Below, one piece after another: positions 13,502 to 23,734 of a stretch of DNA of 64,000 nt. Each line of letters starts with the position of its first letter. The stretch's first letter is position 1. The position numbers and the translations under genes are program-made. The stretch spans positions 186,001 through 250,000 of the forward strand of contig JAFKAC010000020.1 in the NCBI GenBank assembly GCA_025766275.1. The letters run 5' to 3'. A model generated the notes under the pieces. It searched no databases and was not told where the DNA came from. It saw only the letters and a list, made by a program, of their open reading frames with translations. The stretch is from Lactarius indigo. Taxonomy: Eukaryota; Basidiomycota; Agaricomycetes; Russulales; Russulaceae.

Positions 13502-15564
13502 ATGCACTACAACTGGCTCTCTGCCCTCTCTGCCGGGTCACTCTTTGTCCTTGCGACGCCTCTTTGGGGCGTCATGAGGACGAAACACGCATGCCATGCC
13601 GTCCCTGCGAACTGGGAGGTCCTCGGTCGCCCGCCCGCAGGTACTACCGTCAACCTTTACATTGCACTCAAGTCACGCCGCGAGAGTGCCTTGATCGATG
13701 CGCTCTACGAGGTCAGCGACCCAAGGAATCCAAAGTACGTCCCCTTTACCAATCTTCTGCGCACCTATGTACTCATGTGTGCTGCCGCTTCGTCGCAGGT
13801 ATGGCTTACACCTATCTAAGGAGCAGGTTGCCGACCTTGTCGCGCCACATTCGAATACACTTGAGCTCGTTAATTCCTGGCTTGAACACCACGGCATTCC
13901 CCCCTCCTCCGTCTCGACGACACACGGCGGCAGCTGGCTGACGCTCACTGGCATACCCGTGTCCAAAGCCAACGACCTTCTCGGTGCGTCGTACCGGGTC
14001 TACCAGCACGCCGAGACGAAGGATCGTATTCTCCGCACTGTCGGCTATGCGCTCCCTGTGGTTCTTCACGAACACGTGCGAACGGTCGCGCCAACTACGC
14101 ATTTCGGCTCGCCTCGCACATCGCGGCAGAAATCACGTAATCACACCAGTGGGGCAGCAGCGGTCCTGGCGAAGTCAGCGTCGGGGCAGGTCGTGAAGGC
14201 GCTGTCGAGCCGCGTCACTTTCGCAACGCCGTCGTACCTGCGCCGGCTGTACAATATGAAGGATTACGTGCCCGCGGCGACGTTCCGGAACACGCTTGCG
14301 GTCGCAGGATATTTTGGTGATTACCCGACGCAGGAAGACCTGACGACCTTCATGGAAGAATATCGCAGCGACGGGCCGAAAGCGACATTCTCTCTAAAGC
14401 AGGTCGGCGACGGGGCTCGCCCAAATGAACTTAACGAAGAGGCGAGCTCAAACATCCAGTACACAGCGGCTCTCACGTACCCGACCCCGCAGACCTTCTA
14501 CAGCACTTCCGCCGGCGAGGAGAGTTTCCTCGTGTGGGCCAAATACGTGCTCGCCCAGCAGGACATCCCACAAACGATCAGTACATCTTACGGTGGCGAC
14601 GAGCAGGATTTCGACGAAGCCCATGCACGAGAAGTGTGTCGGTTGTTCGCGCAGCTTGGCACGCGCGGCGCCAGTGTCATCGTCGCGAGCGGTAATGATG
14701 GCGTCGGTCGTGGAAAATGCGTCGTCAATGGTGGTTCTGGCAGGGTTCAGTTCCTCCCGATGTTCCCCGCATCCTGTGCGTGTAATGTTTTTTTGCTCCT
14801 GTTTTGAACAGTACACAATTACGGGCACAAGTCACTCACTGCGCTGGCACGCTCTAATAGGTCCCTTTGTCACTGCTGTTGGGGGCACGATTAGCGACGA
14901 CCCCGAGGTCGGGGCGCCCTTATCCTCGGGCGGCTTCTCGAACTACTTCGAGCGCCCAGACTTTCAGGACAAGGCCGTGCCCCCTTTTCTTCAGAACCTC
15001 GGAGACAGATACAACGGTTTGTACAAGTGCGTTCACCGCAGTGGACTAATCCGACTTGTTCCTACTATAATTACGTACAGCGCAACGAGCCGCGGCTTCC
15101 CCGACCTCGGCGCGCAAGCGTATAACTTCCCGTTCATCTTGATGGGCGAGCCCTTCTCCACTCAGGGCACGAGTTGCTCGGCGCCCGTGCGTATTTCCAT
15201 CCACCATACCCTCTGATCCATAATTGCTCTTGAACACCGAGCTGATCGTCAATGTACAGACAGTGGCCGGGGTGATCTCGTTACTGAATGACTATCGGCT
15301 TTCGAAGGGTAAGCACGCGCTTGGCTGGCTGAACCCCTGGCTATACAGCGAAGGCGAAGACGGGGCCATGGGGGGCCTGAATGACGTCACCTCTGGGTCG
15401 AACCCAGGCTGTGGTACCCAGGGATTCTATGCTACCACTGGATGGGATCCTGTGCGTCCCTTCTCTTCGTTCTCGACATTAGCCGACTCTAAGTTCCATA
15501 GGTCACGGGTCTCGGGATGCCCGACTTTGGTAAACTGTTGAAGATAATTGATCGTCTGCCTTGA
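13502..15564 (+). CDS. Secreted S53 sedolisin (tripeptidyl-peptidase-like serine peptidase)
   Basis: Exons 13502-13734, 13799-14775, 14861-15026, 15081-15186, 15260-15451 and 15502-15564 give 578 residues with consistent phases. The ATG at 13502 was preferred to one at 13454 because MHYNWLSAL aligns with the start of the minus-strand copy and opens a signal peptide. The Pro-kumamolisin propeptide covers about residues 25-190 and is removed on activation in acid. The catalytic domain carries Glu292 in EASSN, SGND around 375-378, and Ser490 in GTSCS. Sedolisins normally have ExxxD and SGD; here the Asp equivalents read Asn (N296 and N377), shared with the neighbouring pseudogene. GLNDVTSGSNPGC and GWDPVTGLGMPDF form the usual calcium-binding C-terminal end. 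The role is probably extracellular peptide degradation, but activity is uncertain because of these substitutions. Confidence 0.9.
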
Positions 15565-16243
15565 ACCCAGGCCTTGCCCCAGCCAGTGGGACGGGAATGC
15601 GGCGCGACGAGACTCAAATTAATTAAAGGAAGGATACGAAGAGTAAAGTGGTCTACTAACCTTTGTGTTTTGGAGAAACAACTGAGACATGTCTACTGTA
15701 ACCACGAAATTTCGGAGAGGATTTCATTACCTATGATAACGATGTCTTGAAATCCTGATGATTTATAATGCTGGTGCAACGAATTGAGGGCACATACATA
15801 TATATATGACCTCGCGACCTTATAACTACTTTACGTTTGTGAATACCAATTTATACCAGAAGCCAAACTATTCCTTGAATTATTCCGAGTCAAGTCTGAG
15901 CCAAAGTTCAATTGCGGAAACCTCCGCACGGCAAAATTCCTACACAGTATCAATCTTTTACCTTCAGTAACCAAATAATTAAGCTATCAAGCTATACCAC
16001 GGGGTGTGAAGCCAGATGGGATGGACCCTGAATCGGTCACCCGCTCGACTTAAGTAACACGATCCGGATCTCGTGCAATTAAAGTGATTCCCACCATCAC
16101 CGAGGCGAAAGATACTGTATCTTAGTAGAATATCCGCTCAACTTTTACACTTCGATACTATGAATGCTCCAAAATAGGTATGCAGAAACCGGGCAACTGG
16201 TCATACTTACACACGCCACGTCACGCCCAAGCACAGGACAATC
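15565..16243. other. Convergent intergenic space, no gene seen
   Basis: A fairly A/T-rich spacer between the 3' end of the sedolisin and the 3' end of the palmitoyltransferase. Short phrases near 15690-15820 resemble bases at 12640-12790 (CTACTGTA, TTTATAATGC, CCTTATAACT), perhaps an old dispersed element. Confidence 0.35.
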
Positions 16244-18908
16244 CTACACCTGGCTCACAGGCTCGTACCCACCACGCGCCGCGCGCGCACTCGCCCCACC
16301 AATCCCGAGACCAAGCAGCAGCTTCTGACGCAACCCATGGCCCTTCCTCCCAACGCCCGCCTCCTCCGCCTCCTCGCGCTCGCGTCTCCTGCGCGCCTCG
16401 CGGAATCCCTCAGCGGGGATCTCGTATAGCCGGTCGTACTCGACGCCGAGCTCGCGCCCGCGCGTCCAAAAGTCGCGGCAGTTCCCGACGACGCCGACAT
16501 TGAACGGATTCGTGGCGTGTCCGGCGCGCGCGAGCCCGTTCGCGGCCTTGCCCGACGTGAAGCGGTCAAAGCCGACGAGCTGCATCAGGAAACCCGTGTT
16601 GCACCCCGACGCGTGTCGGTGGGCATGCGCGTGTGCGTGGCCGCCGACTGGCGTGCTTTCCCCTGAAAGCGCGTCGTCCGAGTCTCCTGGGGGCGCTGGC
16701 ATGTGGCGGTGGCCCATTTGTGTGGCGAGTGAACCCCCACGGCTGCCCATAAAGCCGTACCTGCCGAGATTTGACACTTCGAGCGTCGTCATCTGACGCG
16801 CGATCTGGAGGAACTGTGAAATGAGTAGGACGATCGTCCAGACGAGCTGGAGCGTTGACCAGGCAGCAACCGAGAATAGGAACATGTCAGTGGTGGTAAG
16901 GTTGCATACGGAAGCAGGCAAGAGGCAGGAAGAAGCTGGTGCCAGGGAACTTTCAATCGAGGAGAAGTCTAAGAGAAGGGTTGTGAAATGGGCTGGAAAT
17001 AGTCAAAGAGATGCTTACAGGCCCAGGTGAGGTAGTCGAAAAGGATGATGCCGATGACGAGAGTAGTTACAAAGAGGATAAATTGCCGGTGATTGTTAAC
17101 ACCAACTAGGGAAGGTGTAAGTCCTGGCTCTGACAACTATACGCATGAACTGACCGCAATTCCAAACCCACGGACAATGACTAGAACATACGATTGAGTA
17201 TAGCGTACAGACTACGAGAAAATATAGCTCACTGGTCCGAACGGGCGATACATTTATCGCATATACGGCAGTGCTTTGACCGCAGAGATTTCCTTGCCTG
17301 GAAGGGATATTAGTGGCACGTGACCAGATGATATCGCATGCCAGGCTCACCATACACTGGATGCAGAACGTCTGTCCGTTGAGTCGCCCTTCGGACGCCA
17401 GATCCTCAATGATCTAAGTGAACATAAAAGATGGTATGAGAATCACCCTGAAAGTGAAATTACGTACCGACTTGAGCTCCGCATCGCTTGTCGGAGTAGG
17501 GCAAGTACCAGGGTCGAGAGTCATTGCGCGGAAGAAGTTATATGCGCATAGACCGAATGAAAGGGCGAAGATAAGATGGGCGAATGCGTGTGAATCGGTT
17601 TCTAAACAAGTTATTATAGACGTACGACTGCCGCGATAAAGGGAAACTTACGTTGCAACAGTCGGGATACCCAAGAAAACGCTACCCAGACCATGGAGCC
17701 GAATATGATACCGGAAAAGTAAGGGCTCGCAGTGACGCTCTCAGTGTACGTCGGCTTGTTTAGCAAAACTCGAGTGACGATCTGAAACGAGATGTTGAGA
17801 CGTACAAAGCGCAAGACTAAAAAGCGCCTTACATGATGCATCCCGAAAAACTCAGCCATAGCAAGAATCGTGCCCGTATACCACGGGAGGATAGTAAGGG
17901 TCATAAAGATCATGTAAAGGAAAATCGTGGGCATGATAAACACGGCCAGCTTAGTATTTCGCTGGGGGACGCCACCATGTCAGCGCCTCCACGTAGGCCC
18001 CATTCTGTAGGAACACCTACGTCGCTGAGCGGCTTCTTCCGCTTCGAACCATCCTCCTTGAAACCCCCCTCTTCGAGTGCACGTTTCCATGCACCAAGGC
18101 TTTTGAGCTCCACAGCCATGTCACGAGCCGTGCGGCCCTCGTTATCTTTCGCGTGGATCTCGGCACCTTTCTCGAACAGCCGGCGAATGCAGACCTTGTT
18201 CCCACGTACGACTGCCCAATGCAGAGGCGTAAGACCAGAATCGTCCCGCGAGTTGGGGTTCGCGCCGTGCTTGAGGAGCAGATCGACGGAGAGCGCGTCA
18301 CCCTGATATGCGGCCCACATGAGGGAGGTGTGTCCCGCAGAGTCACGGTCGTCGACAGAGAGAGGCTGGTGGAGGAGGTATAGTAGAGGCATGATAGAAG
18401 ACGAGTGGGTGACGAGGTGAAGGGTGTTGTAGCCCTGTGTGTCTTTGATATTCGGATCGGCGCCATGGGCTATGAGCAACTGGATAACATAGAGGTAGCC
18501 ATTGCGGGCGGCCCATTGCATTGGAGTGGCGACGAGGTCACCACCGAGAGCATCGACCTCTGCGCCCTGTTCTAGCAGATAGCGACATGCAGGGACTTGA
18601 GCATTGATAGCCGCCCAATGAAGAGGAGTGATGTTTTGCTCATCACGATCCGTTGCTCGTGCGCGCCCCGACTCTATGAGTTCCCGGATAAGATTAAGGT
18701 CGCCACGCTGGGCAGCTATGAAGATATTCGACTGTGGACCAGTATTCATCAGCGGAGAAGATACCATGACGATCAGTTGGGAACGTACTGCCTCTGCTGG
18801 GGGCGTCCTATGTAGAGGTGGGGGGGCTGACAAGTCGGAGGCGGCGGCCGTTGCGAAGTCAACGGAGGTTGGGGTCTGATCAGACTTCGGTAAGAGGACG
18901 CCAGCCAT
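16244..18908 (-). CDS. AKR1: Ankyrin-repeat DHHC palmitoyltransferase (Akr1 family)
   Basis: This multi-pass enzyme attaches palmitate to cysteines of target proteins, acting in Golgi and endosomal membranes in characterised fungi. From the ATG at 18908 come a low-complexity N terminus and about six ankyrin repeats ([57 protein letters not shown]). Membrane segments follow ([34 protein letters not shown]). Next is the Cys-rich core [20 protein letters not shown], then DHHC, then [13 protein letters not shown], two further membrane spans, the TTxE-like [12 protein letters not shown], and a His/Ala-rich C-terminal tail. The DHHC codons are split by an intron (17181-17232). A 59-nt intron after KKPLSD restores the frame into NTKLAVF. 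Stop is TAG at 16244. No lesion is seen. Confidence 0.95.
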
Positions 18909-19053
18909 TGAGTGAACGGCGGGCACGAGGGGAATGTCGAGGTGGAGGTGCAAGGAGTGCTGCGGTGAGGCGACGGCAACAGGTGTGAGGCGGTGCCTCG
19001 GACATCTCGGACATCAGCGCTATAGTTGTACACGTGATGTCGTCCACCTTGCT
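18909..19053. promoter_or_regulatory. Short divergent promoter between AKR1 and the Golgi pH regulator
   Basis: Only 145 bp separate the two ATGs, which face away from each other, so promoter and 5' leaders must overlap here. The minus side is C/T-rich. No classical TATA box is evident. Confidence 0.6.
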
Positions 19054-20999
19054 ATGGACCAACCAGTTGTCTTGAGTACTTCTCTGCTTGTACTGATCAG
19101 GTATCCTCCATATTTGTATAGGTGTGCATCATCTAATATCTCCAAAAGGCTCGGGCTCTTCGCAACATGTCGTAGATTCATCGACCGGAGTCTTTATGAT
19201 GAGCTCAAACAAATTTCTCAAACCTCCCCAACCGACATCCCAGTAGAGCTTGACACATTACCGCAGCCAACTGCCACGCAGGCACCTGGACGAACGACAT
19301 CCGGCAACTCCTTCAATTCTGTCTTGTCAAAGACACTCTTCTCCCTATGCTTTTCCGAGAGTTGCACCCTCTTCCTCTTGCTGATGTGCCAAGCATTAGA
19401 TGTGTTCAATACCCGGTGAGCTCATTCGTTTGTTTTCCCTCGCTGTGCCATTCATCCTCAAATGCATCCAGCACGCGTCTGCTCAATTTCCAAATATCTC
19501 TCTACACGCTTTTGTTCAACATCATTATGCTTATACCTGTGTCATTATGTGTGGTCTCCACCGCCCCATTGAATTCGAGTGAGTCGCATACATACATGGT
19601 ATCGGGTGCCCCCTCACGTACTTTGCGACTCCAGCTTCTCTCGCCTTCTCCCGTCGCCGCATACTCGTCGTTCTGGCGCCTCTCTTTGTCTACTTTCTTC
19701 TACTGTCCTACGTCCCGCTTCCGGGTGCCCTTCCTACAGAAGAAAACCGCACATTTACACTTGTTACCGCACGTTATAACGTCCTTGGGACCGTTATTTT
19801 GGGTAGCCTTTCCGGCTTTGGGTCTGTCACGACCGCCTGGGGTTATTTCCCCCTCAGCTGCGGCAAGAACAGGCACGTCAATTTTCCCTGAGTGACCTTT
19901 ATTCACGTCGATAACCCCGCGAAAGTCTAGGAAGACTCCAACACAGGCAGAAGTCGATCGTGTGGAACAGAGTCTCATTCGGATCCGCGCCGATCTGGCA
20001 AGTAAGAGGAAGGAGTTGAGTCTATTGAAAGGGCGGGAAGCCTCCCAAATTGAGGTCGCGTGTTCAGAGAGTGATCACGATGCGTCTCCTGACGTCAGTT
20101 TCAGGGCGTTCAGAAATCAGCATCCTGGTTGAGCCGCGTTACACCTAATTTTCGTGGTGACAACGGTCCGTTTTGCTCTCACCACATCTCGCTCTTGGCT
20201 TGACATGTCCCAGAACTTTCGAACGCGGAGACCGAGCTCTCTGCTCTGATCTCGCTCGAAGAGAACATGGCCTCAGAGCTGAGATACCTGCAACAACGGT
20301 ACGCCGAAGCGACCTTCGACAGAACATGGCAGGGCCGCCTCTTCGTTCTCATGCGTCATGCTACCGGGTTTTACTGCATATTCCGCAGTCTTGTTGTGCG
20401 TTCCCCGTACAAATACCGACCGTCCCACACGTCTTTCTCACAGCCGCTCCTCATCCAGTCCCTCTCAAACGTCTTCCTCCCCGCCTCACGCCCAACCACC
20501 CCGTCTGATCCGCGTCCGGGGCACGATCTCCTCGCGTCCACCCTCCTCCTGCTCGTACCGCATTCATCGCCCCTCACAGAGGCGAACATAACATACGCGA
20601 CGCGCCAGGCGAACCTCGTGCTCGTAGGCGCCATCATCATCGGTTCGATCCGGCGAGTTCTGCGCGGTGCCGCGCGGGCCCTCCGCGCCACCCCGGCGTC
20701 GCGGAACCGAGTCGCGTCGCTCGTCCTGCTCGTGCTCGCGCAGTTGATGGTACGTCGCGCGCGTTCGTTGGTGCTCGATTTCGCCGCCGCTGATAGTGGA
20801 GCAGGGTATATACCTCCTGTCGACGCTCGTGCAGCTGCGTACGTCGTTCCCGCCAGCTGCGGACGGCGCGGGTGCTGGGCTATTCGCGGCGCTGCCCGCT
20901 TATGAGACGTTTGGGTCGGTGTTTGATTGGAGCTTCCTCGCGAGCGCTGGCTTGGGAGTGGCGGTCGAGTGGATGAGGGAGCGGGCGGAAGAGCTGTGA
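19054..20999 (+). CDS. Golgi pH regulator (GPHR/GPR89-type anion channel protein)
   Basis: GPHR proteins are multi-pass Golgi or ER membrane proteins that supply counter-ion conductance for lumen acidification. The start is ATG at 19054 (MDQPVVLSTSLLVLIR), spliced to LGLFATCRRFIDRSLYDEL. Later exons give TLFSLCFSESCTLFLLLM, RILVVLAPLFVYFLLLSYVPLP, TFTLVTARYNVLGTVILG and SGFGSVTTAWGYFPL, all matching the N-terminal channel half. A coiled-coil region follows (VDRVEQSLIRIRADLASKRK, ELSNAETELSAL), then the GPCR-89-like end with GFYCIFRSLV, NLVLVGAIIIGSIRRVLRG, VLLVLAQLM and GIYLLSTLVQLRTSFPP. Stop is at 20999. The intron after CGKN most naturally uses a GC donor (AG|GCACGT); a GT donor 3 codons downstream is the alternative. 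Its partner on the other strand is AKR1, also a Golgi membrane protein. Confidence 0.93.
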
Positions 21000-22369
21000 G
21001 TGATTGATTATCCTCGGCTGAGATTCCAGCGCTTTGTGGAAATCGTTGCTAGACTCTTATCCTTCCACGTTTGGCCCCCGCATGAGGTGTCAGCTCTCCG
21101 ACCTGGTGGGCACTATATGGTCGTTTTGTGTTGAGCCACAACCTGGGGATTTTCCCCATTCCTGTTGAAGTTGAAGTACACGGTCGTCTCGCGATGAATC
21201 TTTTGCTACCGTTGCTCCAATTTTTTTTTTCTACTCTTCAAGCTCTACGCCATCATTGTGCTCCATTCATACGCATAGAATTCAGTCAATCACTCAGAGC
21301 GTGGAGACAAGTAAAGTTCAACTTTGCAAGGAGCAGGTCCCATTGGCCCCGGGCCAAGAGATCCTAGAGATTAATTGCGAATCCATTTCAAGCTCAGCTC
21401 GTGTCCGCGCACCGGTAGCAAATCGTCCACATCTTCACAATTCAGGTAATTTTGCCTCAGTAAGGAGTCATTCTTGCTGAGGCAAAATTGCGTCGTGTTT
21501 GTCAACGTGGAGTGACGGTCGTCTTTTGGTAGCGCGAAAGTGGTATCCACCATCACATATGCCCAAACAGACGTTTGCAGCCCTTTGTCCGAATCGCTCA
21601 GCCGTGAATGCGAATCCGAGATTCTTACGTGAGGTTGACTTCTAGTTTCTTGCATGCCAGTGTCAGGGAAATATCGGTTTTCGGAACCACCAAATTTGAT
21701 GATTGTGTCTCTGAAACTCAAAAGCACGAACATAAAGGTTTGACAGAGCGGTTCCTCAACCAGAACGTCGTCCCGGACAACAGAGTGTTGGGCTTTGCGT
21801 TCTCGACCGAGTAATCCGACTTCTAACCTGGTTGTACCGATAGACTTTGTCTTCGACGGAACGGGGATTTCATATGTTGGACTAGAAAATCTCGCCATGA
21901 TGCTGGTCTCGTTCAACTTCACCGCCATGTGTGAGCCAAGTCCGCTCCTGTCTCCAAATCTGCCACGGGGACGAAGGTCGAAAAGAGCCAGAAAGAAGAT
22001 GTGAGAAGGAATGAAAGCTTGAGCAATGGTATTGCACGGCTGTCATCAAACTCCGCTCTTTCTGGCTAACCGGCAATTACCAGTAGAGGATGGCTTGGAA
22101 CGGGAATGCTTATGACCTGACCAACATATTCTAGGCAAGCTGTGGGGCGTTGCTTATGTGAACTCGAACAGGGTGTTTCTTATAAGCGTGTCGCCAAACT
22201 GTCCTTCAATGCGACGAAGAGGCATTCATTTTGAGTAGTTCAGTAACCACAGTTCGTTGCGTTTGGGAGCTAATATATACGTTTATACACCCTATTGATA
22301 CCGACCTGCCTTCTAAATTCTACTGCCCCTTTCGGAGGTGTTGCGCGCCGCGTACTACATAAGTATGTC
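21000..22369. other. Intergenic, one doubtful open frame
   Basis: A minus-strand open frame with a real ATG spans 21928-21371 (185 codons), but I recognise no domain and it overlaps the hairpin at 21448-21489. I do not call it a gene. Nothing else is supported. Confidence 0.4.
21448..21489. repeat. Inverted repeat with 13-bp perfect arms
   Basis: AATTTTGCCTCAG (21448-21460) and its exact reverse complement (21477-21489) flank a 16-nt loop whose ends can pair further with one mismatch, giving a stem of nearly 20 bp. It could be a transposon footprint or an RNA hairpin. Confidence 0.8.
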
Positions 22370-22870
22370 CATCAGCCCCAAAATGTCCCGAGACCAGGGA
22401 CCTACGGAGTTCAAAGTCAGCCAACACCGAAAAATACAAGACATACCGGACAGAGTCACTGTACCACCCAGCGATGGCCAGAGTCTATCAACGGATGCCG
22501 TGTTCAAGTTGTTCAGTCTACGAGTTGAGGGGCTCTAGCGTGTCAGTGTGACGACCTACTCTGGGTGCCATATCTGCAACGGAGCCATGGCACACGTGAA
22601 TACATACATGGCATATACGCGCGGAGAGAACGATACCTAGGACCACTGACTCCGTTCTCTACGAGGTCAGTGATCCCAGGCATCGAGTCGTAGAGCGCGT
22701 TCAATCAAAGCCTTCTCGAGCTCGCGGTGAGGATCGAGCGCGACGTGGGGACCAGTCGTGGTGCCAGCGGGGGGGCAGCCGAGGTTCTTCAAGTCCAACT
22801 TGGATGGGACGTGATTCCAAGGTGTTGCGAGCTCGGGGAAATCTAAAGAACGCAAAAGCACTGAGGTGCT
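22370..22870 (-). pseudogene. Scrambled relic of an S53 sedolisin gene
   Basis: The right part (22690-22860, minus strand) reads like the signal and propeptide: ELATPWNHVPSKLD, NLGCPPAGTTTGPHVALDPH. The left part (22375-22490) resembles the last exons of the pseudogene at 10340-12417 at nucleotide level (for example CCTACGGAGTTCAAAGTCAGCCAAC against CCTACGGAGTCCAAAGTTAGCCAAC, shortened here to the visible match). The whole catalytic domain between them is gone. At 22650-22675 a small piece encoding LYEVSDP reads on the plus strand, so a fragment has flipped. It is non-functional. Confidence 0.72.
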
Positions 22871-23734
22871 GAGAACAATCTGGCCCGGTAAGGAGAGCTT
22901 TTTATTTTGCACACCTCAATGGCAGAATGGAGATAGAAGGGTAGCTGAAGAACGACGCGGTCCGCGGCTCATGCAGTTCAAATTATTGAAGCACACGAGC
23001 GGACAATTGAGTAGACCGAGAGACGTAAATGGGGCGCTGTTAGAACCGAAGTCATATCCCAGAACTGCCGGTGCGGTCCTGTGTGGGTCCAGACCGAGAA
23101 GTGCGACTACTCGCTCGGATCACTCCGTTTCAATCAAGCGACAGCGAGACCCGGGCGAGACGAGACAACTGGCAGCTTCCCGAATACCCGAAAAGGACAC
23201 GGAACGACGACGCCAGCGACCGAGACCTCAATCACAGCGCCAAGCGGCCCACTCCCCTACTACGAGCCGTCACCTCATGCAAGCAGCGCCGCTTGCGAGA
23301 TGAATATTCTCTATTTGACAAAGGAAACTAGTCATGTGGCGCAGTGGTTCAGCTTCGGTTGGCTTCCAGAGGGTCATAATCGTCGAATCGGGGTATTAGG
23401 CCAGCGCCCGGCGAGCAGCACTTCGGCCAACACGTTGCGAGCACCTTCAGCTGCGCAATGTCGTTACGCCTCCTGTCCTTCTCACCGAACCTCAGGAGTA
23501 TTCCTTCCCCTGTTTTTCATAGGCCCGCAACTTTTGAGAGTTCCGTGCAAAAGAGCCGACAAGTGACGAATACCACCGAGCAGGCAACCTTGCGTACAAC
23601 CCCTATCCAGCACTTCCTTGCTTCCAGCGACCAAGTGCTGAAACAAGTCCCTAGGATCAGCCCTTTCTGTCTGTCGCGGGTGCTTTCCCCCTACTGACCT
23701 GCAGTTACTCACCATACCCATATCCTGGACAGGA
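22871..23734. other. Region upstream of the TPR-CHAT gene
   Basis: Short overlapping open frames are present but none is recognisable. CTGGACAG just before the ATG at 23735 could be a splice acceptor, so a short upstream exon of the TPR-CHAT gene is possible. Confidence 0.4.

Noticed and set aside
18951..18953. TTG start extending the palmitoyltransferase by 15 residues.
   Set aside because: Nuclear genes start at ATG; the first ATG in frame is at 18908.
21371..21928. 185-codon minus-strand open frame.
   Set aside because: No domain or splice support, and it crosses the hairpin at 21448-21489; likely chance.
23335..23405. tRNA-like A box (TGGCGCAGTGGTTCAGC) with a vague TCGAATC downstream.
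   Set aside because: Stems do not pair and the B box is wrong; no cloverleaf can be drawn.
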